NCBI GenBank assembly: GCA_947626435.1 | Contig: CANQSB010000001.1 | Span: forward strand, 62,001 to 126,000 | Direction: 5' to 3' | From: an uncultured Lachnospiraceae bacterium | GTDB lineage: Bacteria > Bacillota > Clostridia > Lachnospirales > Lachnospiraceae | Length of the DNA: 64,000 nt | Part shown: positions 26,604-34,164 of the stretch, in pieces | How positions within the stretch are numbered: position 1 is the first letter of the stretch | How the letters are laid out: every line of letters begins with the position of its first letter | Notes under the pieces: generated by a model | What the model was told of the DNA's origin: nothing | The model's database searches: none | What the model saw: only the letters and a program-made list of their open reading frames with translations | Program-made: the position numbers and the translations under genes

Positions 26604-26769
26604 GCCCGAGCGTGGAAATATATCCCATTCAGACCCGCTTGCGCTTAGTGGAAAGCGTAGCGGTACTAAGCTCAACGGCGCTGTAAAAGGAGCTGCGCTT
26701 TTACAGCTTGTTTCGCTAAGTACCGACGCTTCCCAATGGTCTTCATGGGATATATTTCCACGCTCGGGC
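26604..26769. repeat. 166-bp element with perfect 25-bp terminal inverted repeats
   Basis: The arms 26604-26628 and 26745-26769 are exact reverse complements over 25 bases, ending in GCCCGAGCGTGG / CCACGCTCGGGC. Inside, two further inverted pairs continue the stem imperfectly, including CTGTAAAAG / CTTTTACAG around the centre. The whole element could fold into one long hairpin. It codes for nothing. No clear target-site duplication is seen. MITE-like mobile element or chromosomal palindromic repeat are the leading explanations; it splits the PII and DUF1538 genes. Confidence 0.8.
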
Positions 26770-26814
26770 TATGTTTTCGCTGCAGTCAGTTTAAAGATGA
26801 ATCTCCCGAACAGT

Positions 26815-26916
26815 TATAGTAAACGACATAAATTTTTTCATTCTGCCTGTTTACAATTCTATATGGTTAAATCGGCAAATTCAAATAAAAAGAAAATTTT
26901 AATGTCGTTTACTATA
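26815..26916. repeat. AT-rich element with 15-bp inverted repeats
   Basis: TATAGTAAACGACAT at 26815-26829 is repeated exactly inverted at 26902-26916, with 72 AT-rich bases between. Similarity continues inward with T/A runs. Directly follows the 166-bp element. It may be a remnant of a small transposable element or a second hairpin repeat. Confidence 0.65.
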
Positions 26917-27101
26917 GTTTATATACTCCTTTTTGCAAAAGTGTGTTTATATGAATATCACCTTTAAATCTTCGCTAAATTACACAAAAACTATCCTTTT
27001 TGGAACTGTATATACAATTTTTACAAAGCAATTTTTGTGCGAAGTGGCAACTCACTATATAGGGATACACAAATGTACAAAAGGACTTTATATATTACGG
27101 A

Positions 27102-28637
27102 CTACAATTCAATAATCTCCATATCGCCAAACGCTTCCAATGCGGTTCGTTGGTTTTCGAGTATGCCTTTGTGGAGTCTGGTTTCTTTTAGTCTGAATAC
27201 CAGTCCCATGATTTGGATTGTGATGAGAGGGGTCATTGCTACCATGGCTACTACGCCGAAGGCGTCGGTGATGATGTTTCCTCCCATTACTTCGCAGGCG
27301 CCCATAGCAAAGGGGAGGAGGAAGGTTGCGGTCATGGGGCCTGAGGCTACGCCGCCTGAGTCGAATGCTATGGCGGTAAATATTTTGGGGACGAAAAAGC
27401 TTAGTATGATTGCGGCGGCATAGCCGGGGAGTATGAACCACATTATGGATATGCCTGTGACTACCCTGAGCATTGCTATTCCCACTGAAAACGCAACGCC
27501 GATTGAGAGGCTGAGGCCCATGGACTTGGCGGAGATTGCGCCTGATGTCATTTCCTCTACCTGGCGCGTGAGTACGAATACGGCGGGCTCGGCGAGGACT
27601 ATGAAGTAGCCTATGATCATTCCGATGGGTATGATTATCCAGTAATACGGAAGTCCCGCTATTGTCTGTCCCAGATAATTTCCTGCGGGCATAAAGCCTA
27701 CGTTTACTCCTGTTAGAAACAGCACCAGCCCTACATATGTGTAGCCTAGTCCTATTGCTATCTTTATCAGCGCTTTTTTATTTATGTCTCTGGAAACAAG
27801 CTGGAATATTCCGAAAAACAGCACGATTGGCAGCAGCGAAACCGCCATTTCTTTCATATATGTAGGAAAGCCTGACGAGAAAAGCCGCCATAGCTCCACT
27901 GTATTGTCGATAACGGGAATTGCTTCGGACACGCTCTGCGTCTGGCTTGGGTGGTAAATCATTCCGAGGAGCAGCACCGCTATAATCGGCCCTACCGAGC
28001 AAAGAGACACCAGACCGAAGCTGTCGTCTGCGGCGTGCTTATCGCTTCGTATTGAAGAAATGCCGACGCCGAGCGCCATGATAAATGGCACTGTCATAGG
28101 TCCTGTCGTGACGCCGCCTGAGTCGAATGCCACGGCGAGGAAATCAGCGGGGACAAACAGTGTCATGATAAATACTATGGCGTAAAAGACAATGAGCATA
28201 TTCGGCAGCGATACTGCAAAGAGCATGCGCAGCAAAGCAAACACGAGGAATACGCCGACGCCTGACGCTACGGCAAGTATTATTATAATATTCGGTATTG
28301 ACGGCACTTGCTGTGCCAAAACCTGCAGGTCGGGCTCTGATATGGTGATTATCATGCCCATGGAAAAGCTGATGAATGCCATTAGCGGCACGTTTTTTGT
28401 CTTTGTCATGGTCGTGCCTACGCGCTCGCCCATCTGCGTCATGGACAGCTCCACGCCGAATGAAAAAAGGAGCATTCCGATTATGAGCAGCACTGCGCCT
28501 ATTAAGAAGGTCATCAGTATGCTTGGCGAAATGGGGGCTATAGTAAAGCACAAAAGCAGCACTATCGCCAGAATCGGGAATACTGCCTTTAGGGTTTCAT
28601 TAAATTTTTCCTTTAGTTTATTTCCGCTGACATGCAC
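27102..28637 (-). CDS. DUF1538 family membrane protein
   Basis: 511 residues with about 12-14 membrane helices and an internal duplication. The motif 'AFDSGGVTTGPMTVPF' in the first half returns as 'AFDSGGVASGPMTATF' in the second, the hallmark of DUF1538 tandem proteins. The family is a predicted transporter of unknown substrate, usually linked to a PII-like regulator, which is present downstream. Start is GTG at 28637 with GGAAGG 12 bases upstream; an in-frame stop lies shortly before, so no longer start exists. Confidence 0.9.
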   Translation of the reverse strand: MHVSGNKLKEKFNETLKAVFPILAIVLLLCFTIAPISPSILMTFLIGAVLLIIGMLLFSFGVELSMTQMGERVGTTMTKTKNVPLMAFISFSMGMIITISEPDLQVLAQQVPSIPNIIIILAVASGVGVFLVFALLRMLFAVSLPNMLIVFYAIVFIMTLFVPADFLAVAFDSGGVTTGPMTVPFIMALGVGISSIRSDKHAADDSFGLVSLCSVGPIIAVLLLGMIYHPSQTQSVSEAIPVIDNTVELWRLFSSGFPTYMKEMAVSLLPIVLFFGIFQLVSRDINKKALIKIAIGLGYTYVGLVLFLTGVNVGFMPAGNYLGQTIAGLPYYWIIIPIGMIIGYFIVLAEPAVFVLTRQVEEMTSGAISAKSMGLSLSIGVAFSVGIAMLRVVTGISIMWFILPGYAAAIILSFFVPKIFTAIAFDSGGVASGPMTATFLLPFAMGACEVMGGNIITDAFGVVAMVAMTPLITIQIMGLVFRLKETRLHKGILENQRTALEAFGDMEIIEL

Positions 28638-28768
28638 AATATCAAACGCCCTTCCTTATTAAATCCATATTATTATTTTATCTGGTCTTTTATGCCATTT
28701 CCAGCAAATGCCTACAGAACAGTTTGCAGAACCTGTAGCTGTCAAATTCCAGTCCGAAACATGCAATA

Positions 28769-29239
28769 CTATTCCTTTGCAGAAAGATACTCATCTAATA
28801 CGCTTTTTCCAAAACTGTCCTGCGGCACTATTCCCAATGTTTTATAAGCCCAATATATGCCTCTCTCATAGCTTCCCGTTTTCATATCTATATCGTATGA
28901 AAATTCTGTCTTAAACTTAAAACTGCAATCCAGCCAAAATGTCATTGTTTTCCATTCTGGCAGCCCCTGCCGCAAAAACTCCTGCTTTAATTCCTTAATC
29001 TGTAAATATAATTCTGACATCAAGCCTAAATATATATTTTGAGCAACGCCATACAGATCGGGAATTTTCCCTCCACGGATATACTCACCGTTTTCTTCTG
29101 TCCTAAAGTAAAACTGCGCTGTCCGATTATCTCCCAGTTCCTCTCCATATAACACCAAATCATACCACTCCACTGGTATTATACTGTTTAACTGATTGGC
29201 TATTTTCAAATAATACGGAGCAAGCATATCTTCTTTCAT
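28769..29239 (-). CDS. YezG/DUF600-family immunity protein
   Basis: 156 residues, soluble. The sequence shows YezG/DUF600 hallmarks: 'IANQLNSIIPVEWYDLVLYGE', 'AQFYFRTEENGEYI', 'WKTMTFWLDCSFKFKTEFSYD' and 'GIYWAYKTLGIVPQDSFGK' (the quoted parts). Family members protect against LXG-type polymorphic toxins (YeeF-like nucleases). No toxin gene is next to it, so it would be an orphan immunity gene. Clear GGAGG before ATG. Confidence 0.85.
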   Translation of the reverse strand: MKEDMLAPYYLKIANQLNSIIPVEWYDLVLYGEELGDNRTAQFYFRTEENGEYIRGGKIPDLYGVAQNIYLGLMSELYLQIKELKQEFLRQGLPEWKTMTFWLDCSFKFKTEFSYDIDMKTGSYERGIYWAYKTLGIVPQDSFGKSVLDEYLSAKE

Positions 29240-29300
29240 ATTAATCCTCCATTTTTGATGTACAGTATGAAAAAATTTTTTTACATTATTTTATAATACA

Positions 29301-30128
29301 TTAATTGGTTCTGCCACACCGCAGAATATCAACCGTATGCGCGCCTGCACCAATCAGGTCGCGGCGCTCGCAGACTGAAAGCTGGTATTGTATGAAAAGC
29401 TCAAATTCCTCGTCTGAAAGCCGGTTTAAAAACGGCCTGATATAATTTGCCGCTCCGTCGGGCGAAATTATCTTTATCCGCTCTAAGCCTGCCGCCGCAT
29501 TGAGCGCGTCTATGTCCTCTATGCGCACATAGTCGTAGAGCTCTTTAGGCTCTGATACTGTATGAAAATCAGGTGTCAGGCGGTTTTGGGACATACATTC
29601 AAGTATATGCCTTTCCTTAAACGCATATGTTATCACACTGTATTCGTTCATACAATACGCGACAAGGATTACGCCGCCCGGCTTTGTGACGCGCTTTGCC
29701 TCGTTTATGGCGCAAAGCTTATCCTCGGTGGAAAAAAGATGGTACATAGGACCGAAAAGGAGCGTGATGTCAAAACAGCCGCTTTCAAGCCTTTTAAGCC
29801 TGAGGGCGTTGCCCTGAAACGCCTTTACCTTGTCTGATTTTTGCTTTAGTATGCCGAGATTGTATTTCACAAGCTCTACGGCTGTCACGTCATAGCCTTC
29901 CTCCGCAAGCGCTATGCTGTAGCGGCCTGTGCCTGCGCCTATGTCCAGCACCTTGATTTCAGATTTTTCGCGTTTTACGCTTTGCCCCGCGCTGTCATCT
30001 GCGGCTTCACATTCGGCAAGATATTTATGGATATATTCCATTGAGACGCGGTATTCCACCTGTCCATGGCGCGAACCGAGGCGTTTCTCCTCGCTGAATT
30101 TGTTGTAGTATTCCTCGAGCTCTGTCAT
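29301..30128 (-). CDS. Class I SAM-dependent methyltransferase
   Basis: 275 residues. Motif I is 'VLDIGAGTGRYSIALAEEG', followed by 'VTAVELV' (motif II acidic residue) and 'FDITLLFGPMYHLFS' (motif post-I/IV region). The C-terminal part is a helical lid. Substrate unknown; a small molecule is likely. The start codon touches the stop of the YczE-like gene, so it belongs to the HtrA-ClpX-YczE transcription unit. Confidence 0.9.
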   Translation of the reverse strand: MTELEEYYNKFSEEKRLGSRHGQVEYRVSMEYIHKYLAECEAADDSAGQSVKREKSEIKVLDIGAGTGRYSIALAEEGYDVTAVELVKYNLGILKQKSDKVKAFQGNALRLKRLESGCFDITLLFGPMYHLFSTEDKLCAINEAKRVTKPGGVILVAYCMNEYSVITYAFKERHILECMSQNRLTPDFHTVSEPKELYDYVRIEDIDALNAAAGLERIKIISPDGAANYIRPFLNRLSDEEFELFIQYQLSVCERRDLIGAGAHTVDILRCGRTN

Positions 30129-30779
30129 TTACGAGATAAGCACCTCCATCTTTTTCTGCACCCATGTGATGATAGGACCTAGGAAAAAGGCTACCGCGAT
30201 TGTGACTATGCCGACATCGCCGCCAAGTACCAGACCGCCTGCCATAAACGCCACATCCCACAACACGCGCAGCGTCTTAAAAGAAAAGCGCTTCACTCTG
30301 CTCGATATTATAAATGGCAGCGCATCGTAGGGCGAGGAGCCTAATCCCGCGCACATATACGCGGCGGCGCCCAGCAAAAATACGGCAAGCGATGGTATCA
30401 GAAGCGCATATCTTGCCACAGTACCGTCAAAGAAGCCCGCGGGCAGGATAAGCGCCCACAGCCACTTAAAGAAATCCGATATATATCCTAAAAAGAACAT
30501 GTTTCCGATAGTGCCGAAGCCGATTTTGCTAATATCGTACCTTATGACGAACATAAATGTCACGAGATGGCATAAAAGCTGGCATGTGCCAAAGCTGAAC
30601 GGCAAATAGTTGTTCACTCCCTGCGTAAGGCATGAACAGGGGTCTGTGCCGAGATTAATCGCCCGCAAAAGCGACAGTCCCAAGCCCTGCGATACCACGC
30701 CGCACAGCATCATTATCATTCTCTTTTTAAATTTGGGCGGACGCTCAAAGCATCTGAGCCTCTTTGGGTTAAAACTCAT
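30129..30779 (-). CDS. YczE/YyaS-type integral membrane protein
   Basis: 216 residues with five to six membrane helices. 'GLGLSLLRAINLGTDPCSCL' and 'YMCAGLGSSPYDALP' are the two halves of the YczE/YitT-like repeat (small-residue loops ending in P-[CY]-D/S). Function of the family is unclear; YczE was linked to surfactin production in Bacillus. It overlaps the clpX end by 11 bases, with GGAG 10 bases before ATG. Confidence 0.8.
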   Translation of the reverse strand: MSFNPKRLRCFERPPKFKKRMIMMLCGVVSQGLGLSLLRAINLGTDPCSCLTQGVNNYLPFSFGTCQLLCHLVTFMFVIRYDISKIGFGTIGNMFFLGYISDFFKWLWALILPAGFFDGTVARYALLIPSLAVFLLGAAAYMCAGLGSSPYDALPFIISSRVKRFSFKTLRVLWDVAFMAGGLVLGGDVGIVTIAVAFFLGPIITWVQKKMEVLIS

Positions 30780-32376
30780 AGAAATTGTACTCCTTGGGTT
30801 TTGATGGTTCCGGCTGCGGTGGCTCCGGCTTTGATTCCGGCTTTTTTATCTCCTCTGCCACCTGTTCATTTTTGTGCGGCTTTTCGCTCCTTATCTCAAT
30901 AACGGGACCGCCTGTGCCGTTTATGTAGTCGCCCGTTATCGTCACCTCGCCTATATTTTCATCCTTTGGAATCTCATACATTATGTCAAGCATAAATTCC
31001 TCGATAATGGCACGCAGCGCACGCGCTCCAGTGTCACGCTCCATAGCCTTGTCCGCTATCGCAGACAACGCGCTGTCATCAAACACGAGCTTTACCTCGT
31101 CAAGCTCCAAAAGCTTCTGGTACTGCTTCAAAATAGCGTTCTTCGGCTCTTTCAGAATCTTTATATAGCTTTCCTTGGTAAGACTGTCCATAGGGCATAT
31201 AATCGGAAGACGACCTATAAACTCAGGTATCATGCCAAATTTCCTGATGTCGTCCACCGTCACCTTTTTAAGGATATTCTTCTCTTTGTCAAAAGCGTCC
31301 TTTAGTTCAGCGTTGAAGCCGATTGAGGACTGCTTCGTGAGGCGCTGCTTGATTATTTCTTCAAGGTCAGGAAAGGCTCCACCACATATAAAAAGTATGT
31401 TTCTGGTGTTTATCGTGGTGAGGGGCACCATGGCGTTTTTGCTGTTCGCGCCTACCGGCACTTCCACATCCGCGCCCTCAAGGAGCTTCAGCATCCCCTG
31501 CTGCACTGATTCGCCGCTTACGTCGCGCGAGGTCGTGTTTTTCTTTTTGGCAATCTTGTCTATCTCGTCAATAAACACTATGCCCTGCTCCGCCCTCTCC
31601 ACGTCATTGTCCGCAGCGGTGAGCAGCTTGGAAATTACCGATTCTATATCGTCGCCTATGTAACCCGCCTCTGTGAGCGACGTCGCGTCCGCTATCGCAA
31701 GAGGCACGTCGAGGAGCTTTGCGAGCGTCTTTACCATATACGTCTTGCCGCAACCCGTAGGGCCAAGCAGCAGTATGTTTGACTTCTCTATCTCTATATC
31801 GTCCATAGTGCCTGTGGCAACGCGCTTGTAGTGGTTGTAAACCGCGACTGATATCACCTTTTTGGCGTAGTCTTGTCCTACCACATAATCATCAAGCTGC
31901 GCCTTTATCTTGTGCGGCGCGGGCAGGTTGTTTATGTTAAATACCGCCTCGTCATTCTTTTCCTTCGGCTTTTTCTTTTTGAGCTTCTGGCGGTTGGGTA
32001 TGCCGCCGTCGCCCTGCAAATCGGCTATATTCACAAAGCTTATATTGGGAAAGCGCCTCTTGGGATTTTTCTCCTTGTCAAAAAAGTCCGAAGTATTGTT
32101 CAACATTCCCTGATAATCAAACTGGCTCACAGTGTCCATTGTCTTGTGCATGCAGTCAGAACATATGGAAATATGATTCGGAAGCTTAAACATCTTACCT
32201 GTCCTGCTCTCGGGACGCCTGCATATGAAGCACACATCCTCATATTCACTTTCCTTATCCGAACCATAATCTCCACCGTCCGCCTTTCCCGACGTTTTTT
32301 CTCCGCTTTCCTTATCCGTAGTTTCACTTTCGTCCATATCCATAATTTCTAAATCATCAATTCTGTTTTCCGCCAT
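30769..32376 (-). CDS. clpX: ClpX-type AAA+ unfoldase, extended form
   Basis: 535 residues from ATG 32376 (GGAGG upstream, inside the htrA end); the track start 24 codons earlier overlaps htrA coding sequence. Zinc finger CX2C...CX2C is 'CFICRRPE...CSDCM' (about 50-75). Walker A is 'LLGPTGCGKTYMVK', Walker B 'IVFIDEIDKIAKKK', pore loop 'AGYIGDD', sensor region 'GMIPEFIGRLPI'. The ClpP-docking tripeptide is kept in 'SSIGFNAEL'. It is about 110 residues longer than usual ClpX, with an acidic N-terminal extension and a Pro/Glu/Lys-rich tail ending 'YNFYEF'. No clpP, tig or lon is near. Perhaps a second ClpX paralogue working with the membrane protease HtrA. Confidence 0.92.
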   Translation of the reverse strand: MAENRIDDLEIMDMDESETTDKESGEKTSGKADGGDYGSDKESEYEDVCFICRRPESRTGKMFKLPNHISICSDCMHKTMDTVSQFDYQGMLNNTSDFFDKEKNPKRRFPNISFVNIADLQGDGGIPNRQKLKKKKPKEKNDEAVFNINNLPAPHKIKAQLDDYVVGQDYAKKVISVAVYNHYKRVATGTMDDIEIEKSNILLLGPTGCGKTYMVKTLAKLLDVPLAIADATSLTEAGYIGDDIESVISKLLTAADNDVERAEQGIVFIDEIDKIAKKKNTTSRDVSGESVQQGMLKLLEGADVEVPVGANSKNAMVPLTTINTRNILFICGGAFPDLEEIIKQRLTKQSSIGFNAELKDAFDKEKNILKKVTVDDIRKFGMIPEFIGRLPIICPMDSLTKESYIKILKEPKNAILKQYQKLLELDEVKLVFDDSALSAIADKAMERDTGARALRAIIEEFMLDIMYEIPKDENIGEVTITGDYINGTGGPVIEIRSEKPHKNEQVAEEIKKPESKPEPPQPEPSKPKEYNFYEF

Positions 32377-32377
32377 A

Positions 32378-33934
32378 TTAATCCTCCATATCGACTTTTG
32401 AGCCAAGCGTGACGTCAAGATGTTTTTCATCGTATTCTCCATTCGCAAAGCGTTCTATAGTCACTTCCATATTCTCGCCCGCGGCATAGTATTCCAGAAG
32501 ATTTTGAAGCAGCTGCATTTTTCCTACGGGCTCTCCGTTCAGTTCCGTAATGATATCGCCTTTGGTAATGCCTGCCTTATCCGCCGCTGAATTATCCACT
32601 ATACTTTTGACAAACACGCCCTCTGGCATATCGTAAGTGCCCATTGCGTCCTCCGTCACGTCAACGCCTGATATGCCAAGAAAACCTCGCTGCGATTCTT
32701 CGACCTTTTTGCGCGTTTCAAGCTTTACAAGCTCGTCTATTACAGGCTTGGCACTTGATATGGGGATTGCGTACCCCATGCCCTCTATCACGTAATCGGC
32801 TATCTTGCTTGAATTGATGCCTATTACCTCGCCTCTGGAATTTAACAGCGCGCCGCCTGAGCTGCCCGGATTTATAGCGGCGTCCGTCTGTATAAGGCGC
32901 CCCTGTCCGTATTCGTCGTTCTCATCATATATTTCCCTGTCGAGCGCGCTTATTATGCCGGTAGTGACTGACTGCCCGTAGCCCAGCGAATTGCCTATCG
33001 CTATGGCAGGCTCGCCTACCTCAAGCTTGTCAGAGTCGCCGAGCACAGCTATGGCAATCGAATCAAGTGTATCGTCGGCTATATCGTCGAGAAACACACT
33101 TACCACAGCCAAATCGTCTTCCGGCGACGTGCCCTTTATGTATGCCGTTGCTTCACTGGAGTCAGCAAACTGCACATAAAGCCCGAGACTGTTTTCCACC
33201 ACATGATAATTCGTCGCTATGAGAAGCTCTTCGTCATTCTGTCCTATTATAATGCCTGACGCGTTTGTCTCGCCCTCTACCATCTCGTCATACCAGTAGT
33301 CGTATTCCAGAGCTTCGTTCGTAATAGACACTACGCAAGGCATAGCCGCCTTAACTACCGCAGTCACGTCGGAAACCACAGTCGACGCGGCTGCTGCGCC
33401 GGCAACTGTTCCCGCATTGTCCGTTGACCTTCTCTCGACAGCGGACGGCTTTACTACGCCGCTTTGCTCATCCATATCTGACGCCTGTGTTTCGTCGGTC
33501 TGTGATTCCTTTTCATCTTTTATTTCTTCCGATTCGGTTTCTTTTGATTTTGTTTCTTCGGATTCCGTCTCCTTTGATTCACCTGCCGTAGTCTTATCTG
33601 CAGAAGCTGTATCTGACCCGCTTGCGTCTTCCTTGTCCTTAAAGCGTTGCTTTTGCTCTATGCTATGTTCTGTCGCTTCCTCCGCCTCTTTTACTTCTTC
33701 TTCCGCTTCGCTGCGAGCCATTTCCTGTCCGTCCTGCATGGAAGCCGTTTCCTTGGCTTCATCGGATTTGCCGCTTGTCTTAAAGCCTACTATATTACCG
33801 TTTTCATCAAAGTCAACATACCTAAGCGCAACGGCAGCACCGCCTATTGAATATGTAACCATCAGCGCCGCGCCGCCGACCGCCGCAACGGCTGTGACAA
33901 AGCCTGACGGCTTTTTCTTTTTTTTATTGCCCAT
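32378..33934 (-). CDS. htrA: HtrA/DegP-like membrane-anchored serine protease
   Basis: 518 residues. Cytosolic Lys-rich start, one membrane helix (about 12-36), a Glu/Ser/Thr-rich low-complexity linker (about 50-170), trypsin-like domain (about 180-390) and one PDZ domain (about 395-500). The catalytic triad is visible: His in 'ATNYHVVENS', Asp in 'EDDLAVVSV', Ser in 'INPGSSGGALLN'. It should degrade or refold damaged proteins outside the membrane. Its stop is separated by one base from the clpX start. A strong extended -10 promoter and a CAAAAT repeat array precede it. Confidence 0.94.
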   Translation of the reverse strand: MGNKKKKKPSGFVTAVAAVGGAALMVTYSIGGAAVALRYVDFDENGNIVGFKTSGKSDEAKETASMQDGQEMARSEAEEEVKEAEEATEHSIEQKQRFKDKEDASGSDTASADKTTAGESKETESEETKSKETESEEIKDEKESQTDETQASDMDEQSGVVKPSAVERRSTDNAGTVAGAAAASTVVSDVTAVVKAAMPCVVSITNEALEYDYWYDEMVEGETNASGIIIGQNDEELLIATNYHVVENSLGLYVQFADSSEATAYIKGTSPEDDLAVVSVFLDDIADDTLDSIAIAVLGDSDKLEVGEPAIAIGNSLGYGQSVTTGIISALDREIYDENDEYGQGRLIQTDAAINPGSSGGALLNSRGEVIGINSSKIADYVIEGMGYAIPISSAKPVIDELVKLETRKKVEESQRGFLGISGVDVTEDAMGTYDMPEGVFVKSIVDNSAADKAGITKGDIITELNGEPVGKMQLLQNLLEYYAAGENMEVTIERFANGEYDEKHLDVTLGSKVDMED

Positions 33935-33980
33935 ACCAATACCTCCATCACTGTCAAAAGTGTTCCGACTATCTTAAAAC

Positions 33981-34008
33981 AGTATATCATAAATCCATAT
34001 AATTTCAA
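33981..34008 (-). promoter_or_regulatory. Promoter of the htrA-clpX operon
   Basis: Minus strand TTGAAA (34008-34003), 16 bases, TATACT (33986-33981), with an extended -10 TGA just upstream. About 47 bases before the htrA ATG. Confidence 0.8.
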
Positions 34009-34010
34009 AC

Positions 34011-34080
34011 ATTTTGCGTTACCTAATTTTGTAACCTGATTTTGTAACTTATTTTGCTGCTGATTTTGAAAATTATTTTG
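34011..34080 (-). repeat. Six CAAAAT direct repeats upstream of htrA
   Basis: On the plus strand ATTTTG begins at 34011, 34026, 34039, 34051, 34063 and 34075, spaced 15, 13, 12, 12 and 12 bases. The array abuts the -35 of the htrA promoter and also lies upstream of the divergent GGDEF promoter. It could be an activator array or a phased A-tract/UP-like element. Confidence 0.7.
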
Positions 34081-34089
34081 TAAAAAACA

Positions 34090-34118
34090 GTGACGCATAT
34101 GCGCAAATGTGATAAAAT
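34090..34118 (+). promoter_or_regulatory. Promoter of the plus-strand GGDEF gene
   Basis: GTGACG (34090-34095), 17 bases, TAAAAT (34113-34118), about 46 bases before the ATG. Moderate match; divergent from the htrA promoter with the repeat array between them. Confidence 0.5.
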
Positions 34119-34164
34119 GGCATTGATAAGACACTAATGTTTCAACCGCGGTGAGGTACGCATA

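Larger units (their letters stand above)
26542..27101. other. 560-base non-coding gap between PII and DUF1538 genes
   Basis: It contains the two inverted-repeat elements described separately. The remaining 26917-27101 is AT-rich and without an open frame I can support. No promoter is convincing enough to report, although the PII gene probably needs one if the hairpins stop read-through. Confidence 0.7.

Noticed and set aside
25542-26628. Longer start for the PII-like gene (track start 26628)
   Set aside because: The extra 29 residues would be coded partly by the left arm of the palindromic element, and the ATG at 26541 begins the PII fold directly.
26604-26916. Insertion sequence with a transposase
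   Set aside because: No transposase-like frame in or near the inverted repeats; only non-coding elements are present.
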